From NCBI GenBank assembly GCA_039707465.1, contig CM077644.1:80956875-81020874 (forward strand): DNA of 64,000 nt, read 5' to 3'. Below, one piece after another: positions 34,440 through 47,937 of the stretch; positions within the stretch are counted from its first letter, which is position 1; the number at the start of each line of letters is the position of its first letter. The stretch is from Rhabdophis nuchalis. Taxonomy: Eukaryota > Chordata > Lepidosauria > Squamata > Natricidae. The position numbers and the translations under genes were made by a program. The notes beneath the pieces are model-generated. The model saw only the letters and a list, made by a program, of their open reading frames with translations. It was not told the DNA's origin and did no database searches.

Positions 34440-35884
34440 GTGGTTATAGTCAACGTTTACCGAACGCCAGTGCCTTGGGAAAAATTTTCACAGCTTTGCC
34501 TTGTGGGGATCCAATTTACCAAATGCTTGATTTGAAATTAGCCATGTACATTGATTTTCCTGCTTGTATGAATCCAGGTGTTTTGATTACATGCGCAGAT
34601 GATATTGAATTTTATAATATTGATGCAACAGAACCCCTAAGGTTTAATCAGCCTGGATTTACTGCATTAGCTCATCCTTCCAGTTTGAGCATTGGTACAA
34701 CTCATGGAGTTTTTATATTGGAGCCTCCATTACACCTGATAGAAAAAGAACTTGACTACAGATCTTGTCATTGTTTTCTGCATAAGCCTAGCATTGAAAA
34801 AATGTATCAGTCTGGAGCAGTGCATAAAAGGAGTAATTATCAAACATTGCCTACTGGAGAACTGGGAGATTCACTTATGGAATCTGAATTTGTATATACA
34901 GACAGCTTATTTTACATTGATCACACCACTGCAAAACTTCTGCTAACATTTTATAAACAGATAGGCAAACTTTGCTATGAAATAGATGCCTATGGTGATT
35001 TTCTGCAGGCATTAGGGTCTGGAGCCACAAAAGATTATGCAAAAAAGATTGAAAATGTCACAAAAGAATCAGGTCTAATAGAAATAAGGGAGAAGGTATT
35101 TAATATACTAAAAGGTTTGCCTCTCAATGTTATACTCCTAAATAATTCCAAATTCTATCATATTGGAACTACTCGTGAGTGTTTGTTTCATTACACTTCT
35201 GATATAAAAATGAAATTGGAGTTGGGTCTGCTGCCAAATGTTTTTAGCATCTGTTCAAACAAGACAGAAGACTTGGATAAATCAGCTTGTATCATTCACA
35301 GTATGCTTAGTTTGAAGTGTTTTGTTGCGCCTGGTTCACTAATTGAATATTCTAGATTGGGTTCCAAGGTTTCAGTGGGAACAAATAGTATCATCAGTGG
35401 CTGTTCCATTGACACAAAAGTAGACATACCCCCAAATACTTTTATGACAACCCTGAGCATAAGAATTGATGGAGAATTGAGGTATGTGAGTGTGGTGTTG
35501 GGCATAGAAGATAATTTGAAACAGAATGTGGCAAGTCTTGCAGATATACATGCACTAAGTTTTTTTGGCATTGATCTTAAACAATGCTTAGAGCTTTGGA
35601 GCTTGAGAATTTCAGATGAGCTCTTTTCGGGGGACCAAACATGTTTGGGTTTGTGGACAGTTCGAATCTTCCCTGTCTGCTCCCATTTAAGTGATTCAGT
35701 AAAAGTGTCATTAGGGATTTTAAACTCGGTGCAAAATAAGTCCCCATTTAAGTTAGATAGTTTTAAGCTGTTGTCTATTGAACAAATACTTTGCTACAAA
35801 GATGTTGAAGACATGCTGAAATTCCGGCAGCAACTTTATGAAGAAATCAATCTGCAGAAACTAAAAGAGAAATCTATTATATAG
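34440..35884 (+). CDS. FPGT: FPGT exon 4 (large terminal coding exon)
   Basis: This exon carries most of the enzyme. After acceptor TATAAAG it completes the glycine and continues GYSQRLPNASALGKIFTALP, the nucleotidyltransferase signature of the GDP-fucose pyrophosphorylase family. Further family blocks visible are ITCADDIEFYNID, FTALAHPSSLSIGTTHGVFI, YTDSLFYIDH, EIDAYGDFLQALG, LNNSKFYHIGTT, the C-terminal VAPGSLIEYSRLGSKVSVG (a left-handed beta-helix-like stretch) and ELFSGDQTCLGLWTVRIFPV. The stop is TAG at 35882-35884. With exons 1-3 the protein is 594 residues, the same length I recall for human FPGT, with no frameshift or internal stop, so the gene looks intact. Confidence 0.96.
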
Positions 35885-36420
35885 AAGTGGCTGAAAAATG
35901 GTACTTTCCCCCATATTTTAATTCAATGAGGGCTAATTGCTTTCAAGGTTTCCAAACCCCAGAAGCAAGCACTATGCATATTTTTGTGTTTCATTGAAGT
36001 AGAAATAATGAAACTGCATTAAGACTGTTACTGTAGCATAACATTAATAATGCAAAAAATGCAGATAAACTATTCTTTTGATGAAAACATTAATGAAATA
36101 TTTCAAATCTATAAAAACACAAAGGAGGAAATTTTCTTCGCTTCATATTATTACCTTATTACGTTTTCAGGGTTTTTATTAATTCAAGTGGGAATTACAA
36201 GTTATTAATTAGGAATTTGATTGAAAACTACTTAAAAGTTTTTACATAGAAAAAGTTGTTTCTGACATTCTTATTTTTCAGGGTTCCTTGCAAATAAGCA
36301 ATGAAGTTATTTCTTAAATGTATATTCATAACACTATTCTGTGTTTCATGTGTAAATCTGACATTGGTTTACAAGGCTACTGTGAAATGCAGTAAAATAA
36401 ATTGAAATGTGTAAATTAAG
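35885..36420 (+). other. FPGT: FPGT 3' untranslated region and poly(A) signals
   Basis: AT-rich sequence follows the FPGT stop. The first clear AATAAA is at 36396-36401; a second is at 36501-36506. I place the end near 36420 on the first signal, but use of the second would extend it to about 36525, just before a CR1 fragment. Confidence 0.5.
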
Positions 36421-36552
36421 TAATCAAGATTTTGCCTAACAGTTTCATTCTAAATGTGAATGGTACCTAAGACAGCTGTCATAGCTTCAGTATAATTATA
36501 AATAAAATACCCAGTCTAGATAAAGATTAGTAATATCACGGGATATTACTAA

Positions 36553-37028
36553 TGGCACGGGACCTAGTTATCTGCGGGATCGTATCCTACCCCACACATC
36601 CCTTTGGCCGATTCGCTCCCACAGAGAGGGACTTCTCCGGGTGCCATCCACTAGGCAATGCCAGCAGGCGACGCCCAGGGGAAAGGCCTTCTCTGTGGTG
36701 GGCCCGACCCTCTGGAATGACCTACCCTCCAATGTTAGAACAACTACGGACCTCCGCTCCTTCCGTCAGCAATTAAAGACCTATCTTTTCCAGCAGGCCA
36801 GCCTGGCCTAACCTACCGTACCTAGCCTTGAGTTTTTAGTAGAGAAATTATTTAATTGGGTTTTAGGTATAGTTTTAAAGGGAAATATTTTAGCACAGGG
36901 TGTTAGTATTTAATATAGTTTTAATTATTTATTATTGTTATATGTATATGTTTTTTGAATTTCCTGTGCACCGCCCCGAGTCTCTCCGGGGAGAGAGGGC
37001 GGTTAATAAGTCTAATTAATAAAACTAA
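36553..37028 (+). mobile_element. CR1-clade LINE, 5'-truncated 3' end
   Basis: Plus-strand copy of the last ORF2 residues (RDLVICGIVSYPTHPFGRF in one frame) and 3' UTR ending CACCGCCCCGAGTC. A palindrome at 36527-36552 abuts its 5' edge. Tail is short and AT-rich. Confidence 0.88.
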
Positions 37029-37071
37029 ATAACCTGGCATTATCATTATCACATAATTATCAACTGCTTTA

Positions 37072-37440
37072 GAATGGACTGGACTGGAATGGAATGGAAT
37101 AGAGTAGAATAGGATAGAATAACCAAGTTGGAAGGAACCTTGGAGGTCTTCTAGTCCAACCCCCTGCTTAGACAGGAAACCCTACACCAGACAAATGATT
37201 ATACAGCATCTTCTTAAAAACTTCCAATGTTGGAGCATTCACAACTTCTGGAATTATTCCACTGAGTAATTGGTCTGTCAGGAAATTTCTCCTCAGTTCT
37301 AAGTTGTTTCTCTCCTTGATTAGTTTCCACCCATTGCTTCTTGTTCTACCTTCAGGTGCTTTGGAGAATAATTTGACTTCCTCTTCTTTTCATTAAACTA
37401 GACATACCCAGTTCCTGCAACCATTCTTCATACAACCGTG
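37072..37440 (-). mobile_element. CR1 LINE 3' UTR-type fragment with (GGAAT)n/(AATAG)n end
   Basis: The block CCTTGGAGGTCTTCTAGTCC, followed by CCCCCTGCTTAGACAGGAAA and TCAGGAAATTTCTCCTCAGT, is the classic squamate CR1 3' region, read in reverse. A GGAAT/AATAG-like microsatellite (37076-37120) sits at its 3' end. A second copy in the opposite sense lies at 59219-59540. Confidence 0.8.
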
Positions 37441-37649
37441 CCACAATGTTTTCTCCAAACAGGTTAAATCTAAAATATGCAGCTTTAACCCATTTTTGTA
37501 TAGATCATGTCAAAATAAAAAGGTGATTTTAAAATGCCTATTTATTAGTCAATTTATATGCCTGCTCATCTCACATATGTACTGGGTGACTTATAATCAA
37601 ATAGGTAAAACAAATTGTTTAAAAATAAAATAGTTGGGAATCATAAAAA

Positions 37650-37985
37650 CACTATTAATATGACCAGGAGACAGCCTGCATTGCAGATTTGGAACTCCAG
37701 ATTCAAGCAAGACCTCTTGAAAGATTAGCTGATGCTCCTTCCTGCCAGATCTGGAAGGGTAGAAAATGAGAAAGGTTATAAATAACCTTGTTCCAAGTCA
37801 TGAGGGTCCTGAAAGCAACTTGAATTGTACCCAGAAGCACACAAAGCCCATGCAGCTTGCAGGCAGTGGCATTGCATGTCAATCAGTCCCATTAACTGCC
37901 TGCATTATAGAATACTCTTCAAGGGCAGCCCTGCGTACAGCTTGCGATACTCCAGTCTGGAGGTCACTTTGATATCCATCTGACA
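37650..37985 (-). pseudogene. Ancient CR1/L3 ORF2 fragment
   Basis: Minus-strand resemblance to the ORF2 C-terminal region of the 43-46 kb copy (ATACTCCAGTCTGGAGGTCA corresponds to its LDYCN region). Many substitutions and gaps. Confidence 0.45.
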
Positions 37986-38520
37986 AAATGAATATATTAT
38001 TTTCAGCTACTAATAGCTTTTTAAAACAATTACGGTATTTACATGTATCTACAGTTTTCTTCTGTTAACCTTTTTTTGGAAATGGATTCTGAAGACAGTC
38101 TAATCTAAAAATATAAATCATAATTCAAATCTAGTTAAAGTCTGAACAAATTAGAACACTACTGTGCAAACGTTTCAGGCATGAATCCAAAGCACAGAAC
38201 ATTTTCGAAATATAAAATTGCCTCTCAAGTATCTTAAATCTGAAATGATGCAAGCAAAAGCAATCTTTTCACAAAACATCACATCCACTTTGGAGATACT
38301 TGTTATTTATGAAATTAATCCCATACATCTCTTAAGCTTAGTAGAGCTTTCCTAGTTATGCATAAAAGTGAAAAAAGTAAGAAAGGATGAAGGGAGAAGA
38401 AGAAAAGTGGGGTGAGGACAGCCTGGCTAACAGTAACAGTGTTGGCTGGGGCAGGAGGAGGGTTATGATGTTTGGGAATGCTGTGTGTGCTTCCTGGAAG
38501 TTTCTCTTTTTTGCTTAGTA

Positions 38521-38700
38521 CAGGTGGTCCTTGAGGTATGACCCCAATTGAGCCCAACATTCATGTTGCTAAGTGAAACATTTGTTAAGTGAGTTTGTCC
38601 CATTTTATGACTTTTCTTGCCATATTTGTTAAATGAATCACTGATTGTTAAAATTAATAACACTCTTGTTAAGTGAATCTGGTTTCCCCATTTCTGAGGC
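38521..38700 (+). mobile_element. TA-MITE, pogo/mariner-like, copy 2, right end lost
   Basis: Starts after TA with CAGGTGGTCCTTGAGGTATG and continues AATTGAGCCCAACATTCATG and TTGTTAAGTGAATC blocks, as at 57327. The right half cannot be followed with confidence. Confidence 0.65.
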
Positions 38701-41129
38701 AGATTTCTGAGAGGGCAACAGCACAGCCCTTCGTCACTCAGTCAGGTCTCAATGATACATGCCAAACCTGACCATTCATCCACCATTAGATCACAGATGG
38801 ACATGGTCTTATTACAGATAGCTTCTCCGTGCTTTTGTTCCTTTTTGTTCTTGCGACAATGTTGCTAAATGTATTAAGCTAAAAATTATGGCTAAACCAA
38901 GGTTCATAACTCGTGCACTTTATAACTGAATCAGTACTGGTCCTTGTCACAGAATCCAACTGATGCATCAGATTCCTGTGAGTCCTTTTATGTTATATAA
39001 ATAGGAGTAAATAAATTAAGTGGCCTAGATTTTAACATGCCTCTGGAATCCCAATTTTATAATAAACATAATTCAAATGATTAAGGTAATTAAAGAAAAG
39101 TGATGAATTTTTCAATTTTCTAATTGAAGACTTTTAAAATATTATTCAATTCATGTTCGAATTAATGATAGCCAAGTTTTGTTAATGCCAAGTTTTATTA
39201 ATGATAGCCATGAAATAATAATAATAACAATATCCATTTCAGGTTCATCAGCATTATTGTATTTATATTTCAGCCAAAAAATCCAATGCTGCTTAAGTGA
39301 TGACAATTTCTAAAATAGTCCCTACCCTCAGTTTATAGGATGTCAGAAGAAAAGCTCAGAAGAAAGAAAGCGAGTGAATGCCACATTGTTACCTGAAATC
39401 TTAAGATCTCACATGTCTTTGTATGATGGGAGACACAGAATGGCTAAAAAAGATTAAGACTCAAATATTCCATCTGGTCTTTGAAAAGCTCGGCAGTTAA
39501 TAAGTTGCACAATGGCACTCTAAGTTAGTAAACTGGACGGTATTCTTTTTTGCTTCCAATTTTGCAGAACTCATATGGATACCCTCTCCTAGCTTCAAAA
39601 CAATTCAGTTAAGATTGTAATGTAGATCTGTCGGTTTCTTTGTTTGAGTTTAGTTACTGCTCTTTGTCAGGTTTAGTTACTGTGTTTTGATTCTTCAGGG
39701 CTTCTCAGCTGCATTCTAACCTCTTCTATAAGATTAAATCCTTGTGTTTCTGTGCGCTGCAGCACCAAGTACCAATTCAATAAATAGCCTACAGTTCTTT
39801 CTCTTACACAAAACATGAAATCTTCCAATAACTTAGAGCAATACTACCTATCCCTTACTGACCTTGAACAGATTCTAGAAGCTTCTTTTTTAAAAAAATG
39901 ATTGGTATGCTCACACTTGCCTGTTTTCTGTCTCTGAATAACTGCCACATTTATCATTGGTCACTTTCTAATTTTATTTAGTTGTGTAGCTATGATAATG
40001 CTGGATTTTATTTCCTCCTCTTGCTCGTTGTGTCTGCAAGCTTAATGAAAGGGTAGGATGTGGAAGAACTGTTCTGGCCACAGCACAGCATTTTTCTAGT
40101 ATATACTAATCCAAATTTTTTTTTTCAGACTTCTATGAAAGTCTAAAAGTATTTGCTTTTAAGGGCTGTAGTAACTTTAATGAGTCAAAACTATTGCTTC
40201 ATTATTTTAAAGAAAGCACCATCGGGGTAAACACTGTGTAATTACTTATTTAAAACCTTTTATCTTACTCTCTAAGTATTTATCCATTTTGGAGGCAATC
40301 ATAGGCTATAAATACAGAGAACTGTTGTTAGGTTTCCAATTACCTCTCATTAGTTCCTAATTCACGTCAGTTAAATTATTTAGTGATAAATGTATTGATT
40401 TATTTTTGTTTCTCTGGGTTACAGATTTATTAATTTGATACTGCAGCCTATTTGCAGTAATAATCGGATAAGTTCATTGCTTATGAAGTTACCTGATTAC
40501 AATCACTGGCCCCATATTCCCTGTGTTGGTCTACTCCTGCCCCCATATCCCTTTAGCATGTCACCACCTAATACTATGATCTGCCCCCCCTAAGGCTGCA
40601 TCTGCATCCATCCCATTGAATTTCCAAGACCCAGGACCTGCCATAGTGGTGAGTCCACCCATCCCATACAGGGGAAGCCAAGCACCCTAAAGTTCTTCAA
40701 CTTCATTGGTTTTCAGTGCCATTAGGGTACTCAGTACCCCAGCTCCCCCACTCTCCCAACACATCCACACACAAACACAGGCACACTCATACAATCCATA
40801 GAGAACTCTTCTCAGCCCCTCACCCACTAGCTAGAGTTCCATTCCCATTCAACTGATCCAGCAACCTCCTCCTTGGACTCTGACCCTGAGGGATACTCTA
40901 CAACAAAACAAACAAGGGGACCTAACCCACAGCCAGAGTCAAGAGGCATTTGGAGACAACAGAAGGAAAAGCTCTGAAAGAGGCAAGGCCCCCAGCACAC
41001 TTCCACTCTGATGCTCCCCCTCCCATCCAGCAATCACCTGTACCCCACTGCCCCCAAAGACCTGCTGACCTCTCCAGACAGAAAGTAGAGTCTGCAGGAT
41101 AAAGGATGCTGGTAGCAAAAAGAAGAAAA
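38701..41129. other. FPGT-TNNI3K interval, no gene recognised
   Basis: AT-rich, then more C-rich from about 40490. No exon or named repeat is supported. Confidence 0.45.
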
Positions 41130-41159
41130 TGCAACAAAAGTTTGGAAATGCAGCATACT

Positions 41160-41735
41160 GCAGCAGGCTGCCTGTGGTCTTTTGGGTGCACTTCAAGGTG
41201 CTGATAACCATCTTTAAAACGCTCCATGGCACGGGACCTAGTTATTTGCGAGACCGTCTCCTGCCTCATACATCCCTTCGGCCGATTTGCTCTCATAGAG
41301 AGGGACTTCTCCGGGTGCTGTCCACCGGGCAATGCCGGTTGGCGACCCCCAGGGGAAGGGCCTTCTCTGTGGCGGGCCCAGCCCTCTGGAATGACCTGCC
41401 CCCCGAACTCCGGACCACCACGGACCTCCGCCTCTTCCGCCAACGTTTGAAGACTCATCTTTTCCAACTAGCCGGCCTAGCCTAGTCCCCAAGACCACTT
41501 TCGTAGACTGAGTAGCAAATTATCTTGAGGGTTTTAATGTGTGGGTATGTTTTAGGGAATTTTTAGCACAGGGCATTTAAATTTAATTAGATTTTATTCT
41601 GTAGTCTTATTTATTATACGTCCGTTTTTATTGACATGTTTGTATTTCCGTTTTTAATTTCCTGTGCACCGCCCTGAGTCCCTTCGGGGAGAGAGGTGCA
41701 GTATAAAAATTAAATAAAAATAAATAAATAAAATA
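41160..41735 (+). mobile_element. CR1-clade LINE, 5'-truncated 3' end
   Basis: Plus-strand ORF2 end, RLPVVFWVHFKVLITIFKTL then HGTGPSYLRDRLLPHTSLRP, ending LKTHLFQLAGLA-stop, then 3' UTR and a (TAAA)n-like tail. The frame is open but lacks endonuclease and RT core. Confidence 0.9.
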
Positions 41736-41944
41736 CGCAACCTCCCTACTAGGTAGTCCTTGACTGCTTTTCTAGCCAACACCAAACCCACAACATAATA
41801 GAGCTGACAAAGAGCAGGTTTGAAAAGTGACCCACGTCTTTTCCTCTGGCTCATTTCTCTGACCCGGCTTTCAATCAGCTCCTTCAGCAACGGGCGCTCC
41901 AGCGTGACCAGATTTACAGTCCAATCCTTCTAATGTGGTTAATG

Positions 41945-42435
41945 CTTGGCTTATAAAAACACAGTTGCACTTGCTTACACTGACCGCTCAGATCCTTCAC
42001 TGTCTGGTTCATTCTGCAGTCACAGAGTCTCTCAGGATGCCCAGCTTCTAGCAGCTCCAATGTGCTCAGTTTATGTCATGGTGATCTAAAAGACACATCT
42101 GAGAAATAATATCGAAGAGCATCCCAAAGTATGAAGTTGTTCCTTTAAGGTAAATGCAGACCTTCCAGGGCAGGCAGGACACCATTCAGCCAGGTTATTG
42201 TCTCTTACCCTGCCTAAGCACTAATTTGGAAGACCAATGGCTATGCTTGTATTAGATGAAAAGGAGAAGTAAAGGTAGGTATCATTTGCATATTGATGAC
42301 ACCTCAGCCAATATCCATGGATGACCACTCCCAGCAGCTTCCCGAAGATGTTAAAAAGCATAAGGGATAAAATGGAGCTTTGAGGGACTCCATACCTCAA
42401 TTGCCAATTACTAACTGTACATCATAAATAACCAA
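41945..42435 (-). pseudogene. Ancient CR1/L3 reverse-transcriptase fragment
   Basis: Minus-strand traces of the RT core: the GGAGCTTTGAGGGACTCCA block corresponds to GVPQGS and the TTTGCATATTGATGACACC block to the YADD region. Heavily decayed. Confidence 0.5.
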
Positions 42436-43226
42436 ATTGAGACAGCACAATAGGCCAGAATGTTATTTTTAGTTGTTGTTATGGTTTACTCTGATATTTA
42501 AATGCAGCCAATAAGCTTTATGCATGAGTGAACCAATCCTTTAAAGCATGTTCATGTCTTAGTAAAATGCATGAACCCTTAGTATACACTGATCATAATA
42601 TGTACTAATATTGAGGATGCTGAACAAATACTTCCTGGTATAAATTATGACTGAATGTGACATGCCTAGATAATAAATTCTTATGGTTCTTTTTTTTCTC
42701 TAAATGTTCTCCTAATACTCTTTGGTGCCAACTGTAATATGATGTAATGTCTCACTAACAATATGTATTGCCTAAACTAAATGACACTTTATCATGTGTC
42801 ATTCAAAAGTTTAAACCTTTCTTCCTTTATCGTGTCCTACTGTTTTATCCTTTGGACATTTCTATCAGACTAACATTCAGAGGCGGTTAGATAATTACAT
42901 AAACCAAGAAAAGAAAGCACAAAGGAAAGAAGGAGTTACAGTGCTTTTTGTATAGAATTTAAAAACTGAAATCAAAAACATCGTTCTGTGCACACTCACA
43001 TGCTTTTACATAAAATACTCTAGATAGGTTGATAATACCTGAAAATATGGTTGATGATGAATGTTGATATTAAATATTAATATTGCTTCATGGTCCAACT
43101 TCCATGAGCAACACAATATGAGGAGGGTAGGGAGTAGCATCTACCTCTTTCATTTGAAATAAAGATTACAGAATCTCTAAAACATTTTAGGACAACATGT
43201 GTTCTTTCCAAATATTCAGGTTGGAA

Positions 43227-46200
43227 ATAAACAATAATAATAATAATAATAATAATATAATAATAATAATAATTTTGCATTTATTAACCGCTCCCTCTCC
43301 CCACAGGGACCCGGGGCGGTGCACAGGAGGAACTAAAAACAATATAAACAATCGATACAAAATATATACTTTAAAACACCATTAAACTATGTTATCCCGT
43401 GCTAAAAAATTAAAACCCATTAAAATACATTTAAAAATCTATAGACAGAGAGACTATCCAAGGCCGGCCAGTCGAAAGAAATGGGTCTTTAGTTTCATAC
43501 GGAAGGAGCGGAGGTCCGTGGTCGTTCTAATATCGGGGGGAAGGTCGTTCCAGAGGGCCGGGCCCGCCACAGAGAGAGCCCTTCCCCTGGGCGTCGCCCG
43601 CTGACAAAGTCTAGTGGACGGCACCCGGAGAAGTCCCTCTCTGTGGGAGCGAATCGGTCGTGAGGATGTATGGGGCAGGATCCGATCCCGCAGATAGCTA
43701 GGTCCCGAGCCATGGAGCGCCTTAAAGGTGATAGTTAGCACCTTGAAGCGCACCCGGAAGACGACAGGTAGCCAGTGCAGCTCGCGCAGGAGTGGTGTAA
43801 CATGGGTGAACCTGATGGTCCCCATAATTGCCCGCGCGGCTGCATTCTGAACTAACTGAAGCCTCCGGGTGCACCTCAAGGGAAGCCCCATGTAGAGAGA
43901 GTTACAATAGTCCAGTCGGGATGTCACGAGGGCATGAGTGACTGTGCGAAGGGCGTCCCGATCCAATAGGGGGCGCAATTGGCGAACCAGGCGAACCTGG
44001 TAAAACGCCCTCCTGGCCACGGCTGTCACTTGCTCTTCCATAGACAGCCGGGTATCCAGGAGGACACCCAAATTGCGCGCCCCATCCACAGGGGCAAGAT
44101 GTTCGCCCCCTATGGCCAGCGTTGGAGAAAGCTGGTTGAATCGGGCAGCCGGAAACCACAGCCACTCGGTCTTGGTCGGGTTGAGCCTGAGTCCGTTACT
44201 TCCCATCCAGATCCGCACGGCTTCCAGGCACTGGCACATCACCGCTACGGCATCGTTGGGGTGGTTTGGGGTAGATATGTACAGCTGGGTGTCATCAGCG
44301 TACAGGTGGTAATCTACCCCAAAACCACGGATGATCTCACCCAGCGGCTTCATATATGCGTTAAACAGGAGAGGCGAGAGGACCGACCCCTGAGGCACCC
44401 CGCATGTGAGGGGTCTCGGGGTCGACCTCTGCTCTCCTGCCCGCACAAATTGCGATCGGCCAGAGAGGTAGGAGGAGAACCACCGTAAAACGGTGCCTCC
44501 CACCCCCAACCCCCCCAGCCGATGCAATAGGATACCATGGTCGATGGTATCGAAAGCCGCCGAGAGGTCTAATAGGACCAGGATGGAGGAACATCCCCCA
44601 TCTCTGGCCCTCCAGAGATCATCTACCAACGCGACCAATGCCGTCTCGGTGCTATGCCCAGGCCGAAAGCCGGACTGGCGCGGATCTAGATACTCAATTT
44701 CCTCCAGGTGACGGGGAAACTGTTGTGCCACCACACTCTCAACAACCTTCGCCAAAAAGGGAAGGTTGGAGACTGGACGATAGTTGTTTAAAAGAGCTGG
44801 GTCCAAAGAGGGCTTCTTGAGGAGGGGCCTCACCATAGCCTCTTTTAGGGAAGCAGGCAAGGAACCCTCACTCAAGGATGCGTTGACAACCTCTTGGAGC
44901 CAGCCTCGTGTCACCTCCCAGGATGCCAGTACAAGCCAGGAGGGGCACGGGTCCAATAAACATGTGGTGGCTCGCAGTCGCCCACGTAACCTGTCCATAT
45001 CTTCGGAAGTAACGGAGTCAAACTCCTCCCAAACAAGATCTCTCTCGTGGCATCCCACTGGGCCATGAATGGGGGCTAGCTCACTCTGTATCTGAGCGGT
45101 TTTCTCCTGCAGAAAAGTCACAAATTCCTCTGCTCTACCCTGTAGTGGGGCTTCCCGCTCCCTCTGTTGGAGGAGGGAGCGGGTCACCCTAAACAGGGCG
45201 GCAGGGCGGTTTTCTGCGGATGCTATGAGAGTGGCACAATGATGACGTTTGGCCACTCTCAGCGCCACAATGTAAGTCCGTAAATGGGCTCTTACCTGTG
45301 TCCGGTCAGATTCAGAACGGCTAGACCTCCATCTTCCCTCTAGGCATCTCTTGCGGCGTTTCATCACCCGCAGCTCCTCAGTAAACCAAGGAGCCAGGGT
45401 GGTTCGCCGCCGCAAGAGAGGCCGCAAGGGCGCGACCCGATCCAAGGCTCCCACGGCCGCAATGTTCCATGCGGCCGTGAGGTCCTCCATCGGGGCGGGG
45501 GTCAGGGAAACAGGAAATGGCCCAAGCGCTGTCTGGAACCCATCCGGGTCCATCAGGCGCCTGGGGCGGTACCAGATTGGTGACTCTGGTTCCGCCTCCC
45601 CGCGGAGGGGAGCAGCGGTCGGAAAGTCGAGCCGGAGAAGTGAGTGGTCTGACCATGACAAGGGGGTGATGACTATGTCCCCTATACCCAGATCACTCTT
45701 CCATTGGTCTGAGACAAAGATGAGATCCGGCGTATGTCCACCCTCGTGAGTGGGGCCCTGAATTACTTGGGTCAGGTCCATGGCCGTCATGGAAGCCATG
45801 AACTCCCGAGCTGCCACGGATGATTCGCCCACCGATGGCAGATTAAAGTCCCCCATGACTAAAAGTCTGGGGGTCTCAACTGCCACCGTAGCGATCACCT
45901 CCAGGAGCTCGGGCAGGGCTGCTGCTACATAGCGGGGAGCCAGGTATACAACCAGCAAGCCCAACTGCCTCCCTAGGCCCCACTTCACAGAGAGGGACTC
46001 ACAGCCGGTAGTCTGAGGCACAATGGTCTCTCTCGGCTCAAGGCCTTCCTTGATAATGACCGCTACCCCACCTCCCCTGCCTAGGGCCCGCGGCTGATGA
46101 AATGCGCGGTAGCCTGGTGGGCACATTTCAACGAGGGGAAGACCTCCCTCGTGGCCCAACCAGGTTTCCGCAATTCCTACCAGGTCCGGCTCCCCCTCTG

Positions 46201-46264
46201 ACACAAGGTCACTAATGAGGGGTAGAAGTGATATGCTGTTTAACAAACTTAAACAGCATATCAC
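43227..46264 (-). mobile_element. CR1-clade (L3-like) LINE with uninterrupted endonuclease/RT frame
   Basis: An open frame of 936 codons (46264-43454) runs through an AP endonuclease and reverse transcriptase. Endonuclease marks: AETWL (catalytic Glu), GGGVAVI, VMGDFNLP, PDLIFVSDQ and SWSDHSLL (catalytic His). RT marks: [53 protein letters not shown] and catalytic [10 protein letters not shown], then thumb and a C-terminal NAAARAIMGT...LHWLPVVFRVRFKVL region. The 3' UTR ends in (AAT)n (43230-43275). The 5' end is cut at the first endonuclease strand, so ORF1 and the promoter are missing; it cannot move on its own. Lack of stops implies recent insertion. Confidence 0.95.
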
Positions 46265-46271
46265 TTCTACC
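46221..46271. repeat. 23-bp perfect inverted repeat with 5-nt loop at the CR1 5' junction
   Basis: Arms 46221-46243 (GGTAGAAGTGATATGCTGTT and TAA) and 46249-46271 are exact complements around CAAAC. One arm appears to be LINE coding sequence (SISLLP), the other an inverted copy of it. Confidence 0.95.
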
Positions 46272-47306
46272 AGGTTAATCTATTGTTTCCCAGTTGACCT
46301 TTTACAGTAATTGACAAAAATAACTTGTTTTTTTTCCACTCTTCATATCTACTGTAGCAACAACTTTCATTTAAATGCTTGTTTTCAATAGCATTTCAAC
46401 AACAATCAAAAGAGTGTCTCAGACATATTCAAAATTAACCAATCATTCCCCTCCCTGCACCTCCAACAGTCAGGTAACCATGTAAAAATGAATTCATTCA
46501 TACAAACTCTTAACTGGATTGATAGAACAATGGAAAAGATTTTATCCATGAATGTTTTGATACTAATTCCATACTGCTTATCTAATTCCATATCCATCAG
46601 GATACATTTGGAGCCATTTCTGTGATAGCAACAGCTGCTGTAGATACAACCTTGGTCCCTCACTGTTGTTTTAGTTGTTTTTGGCTGTGCATGAAGTATG
46701 GAATGGGTTAATAGTGTTTGCAAGTACTTTTGCTGTGTTCAACATTATTTCCACTCTGAGCATTTAACATGCTTCTCTGCAGTACAGACGTTTTGTAAAC
46801 ACAGCAGTTTTCTTTAGCCAGAGGATGTTTCTTAAATTGTACTGCAGGGTTAAAGGCTCATCCCATCTTTGGATTTCCTTTATGCCTCTTTAATTCACAC
46901 AGTTGTTCTGCTCCCACTAGTTAATTTTACAAGGAGAATATTGACGTCTGTAAAAAAACTACAAATATTTAGGGCAAGAGGGAGGAGGCTTTTGTTGATA
47001 TATTTTGTATGGTAAAAGTGTTGAGGCAAGCCTTTTGTTAGGATTGGCTGCAAAATAACACAAGTTTGTAACATCTTCTAAAGGCATCACTTCTAAAGAT
47101 GGCATCCCATTGGTCCATCATTTCAACTCCGTGTTGATTGCTACTAGTAATGGCAGGTTGTTTTTGCCTTACCACTTACTCTTAAGTGAACAAGGCTGAA
47201 TCCATCTTTTCCGGTGTTGAGTCAACAAATTCACTGCTGCCTAATACTACGCCTATGTGGTAAAGTAAATTGAATTGATCCCACCTCTTGGTGACCACAT
47301 GAACAT
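46272..47306. other. No gene or recognised repeat
   Basis: AT-rich interval between two CR1 copies; short frames only. Confidence 0.45.
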
Positions 47307-47871
<565 letters not shown>

Positions 47872-47937
47872 AGTTTTCTTTGCCAAGGTACCCAAATTAT
47901 GAATCACTAATGATTTCTAAGATCTTTAAGTAACAAG

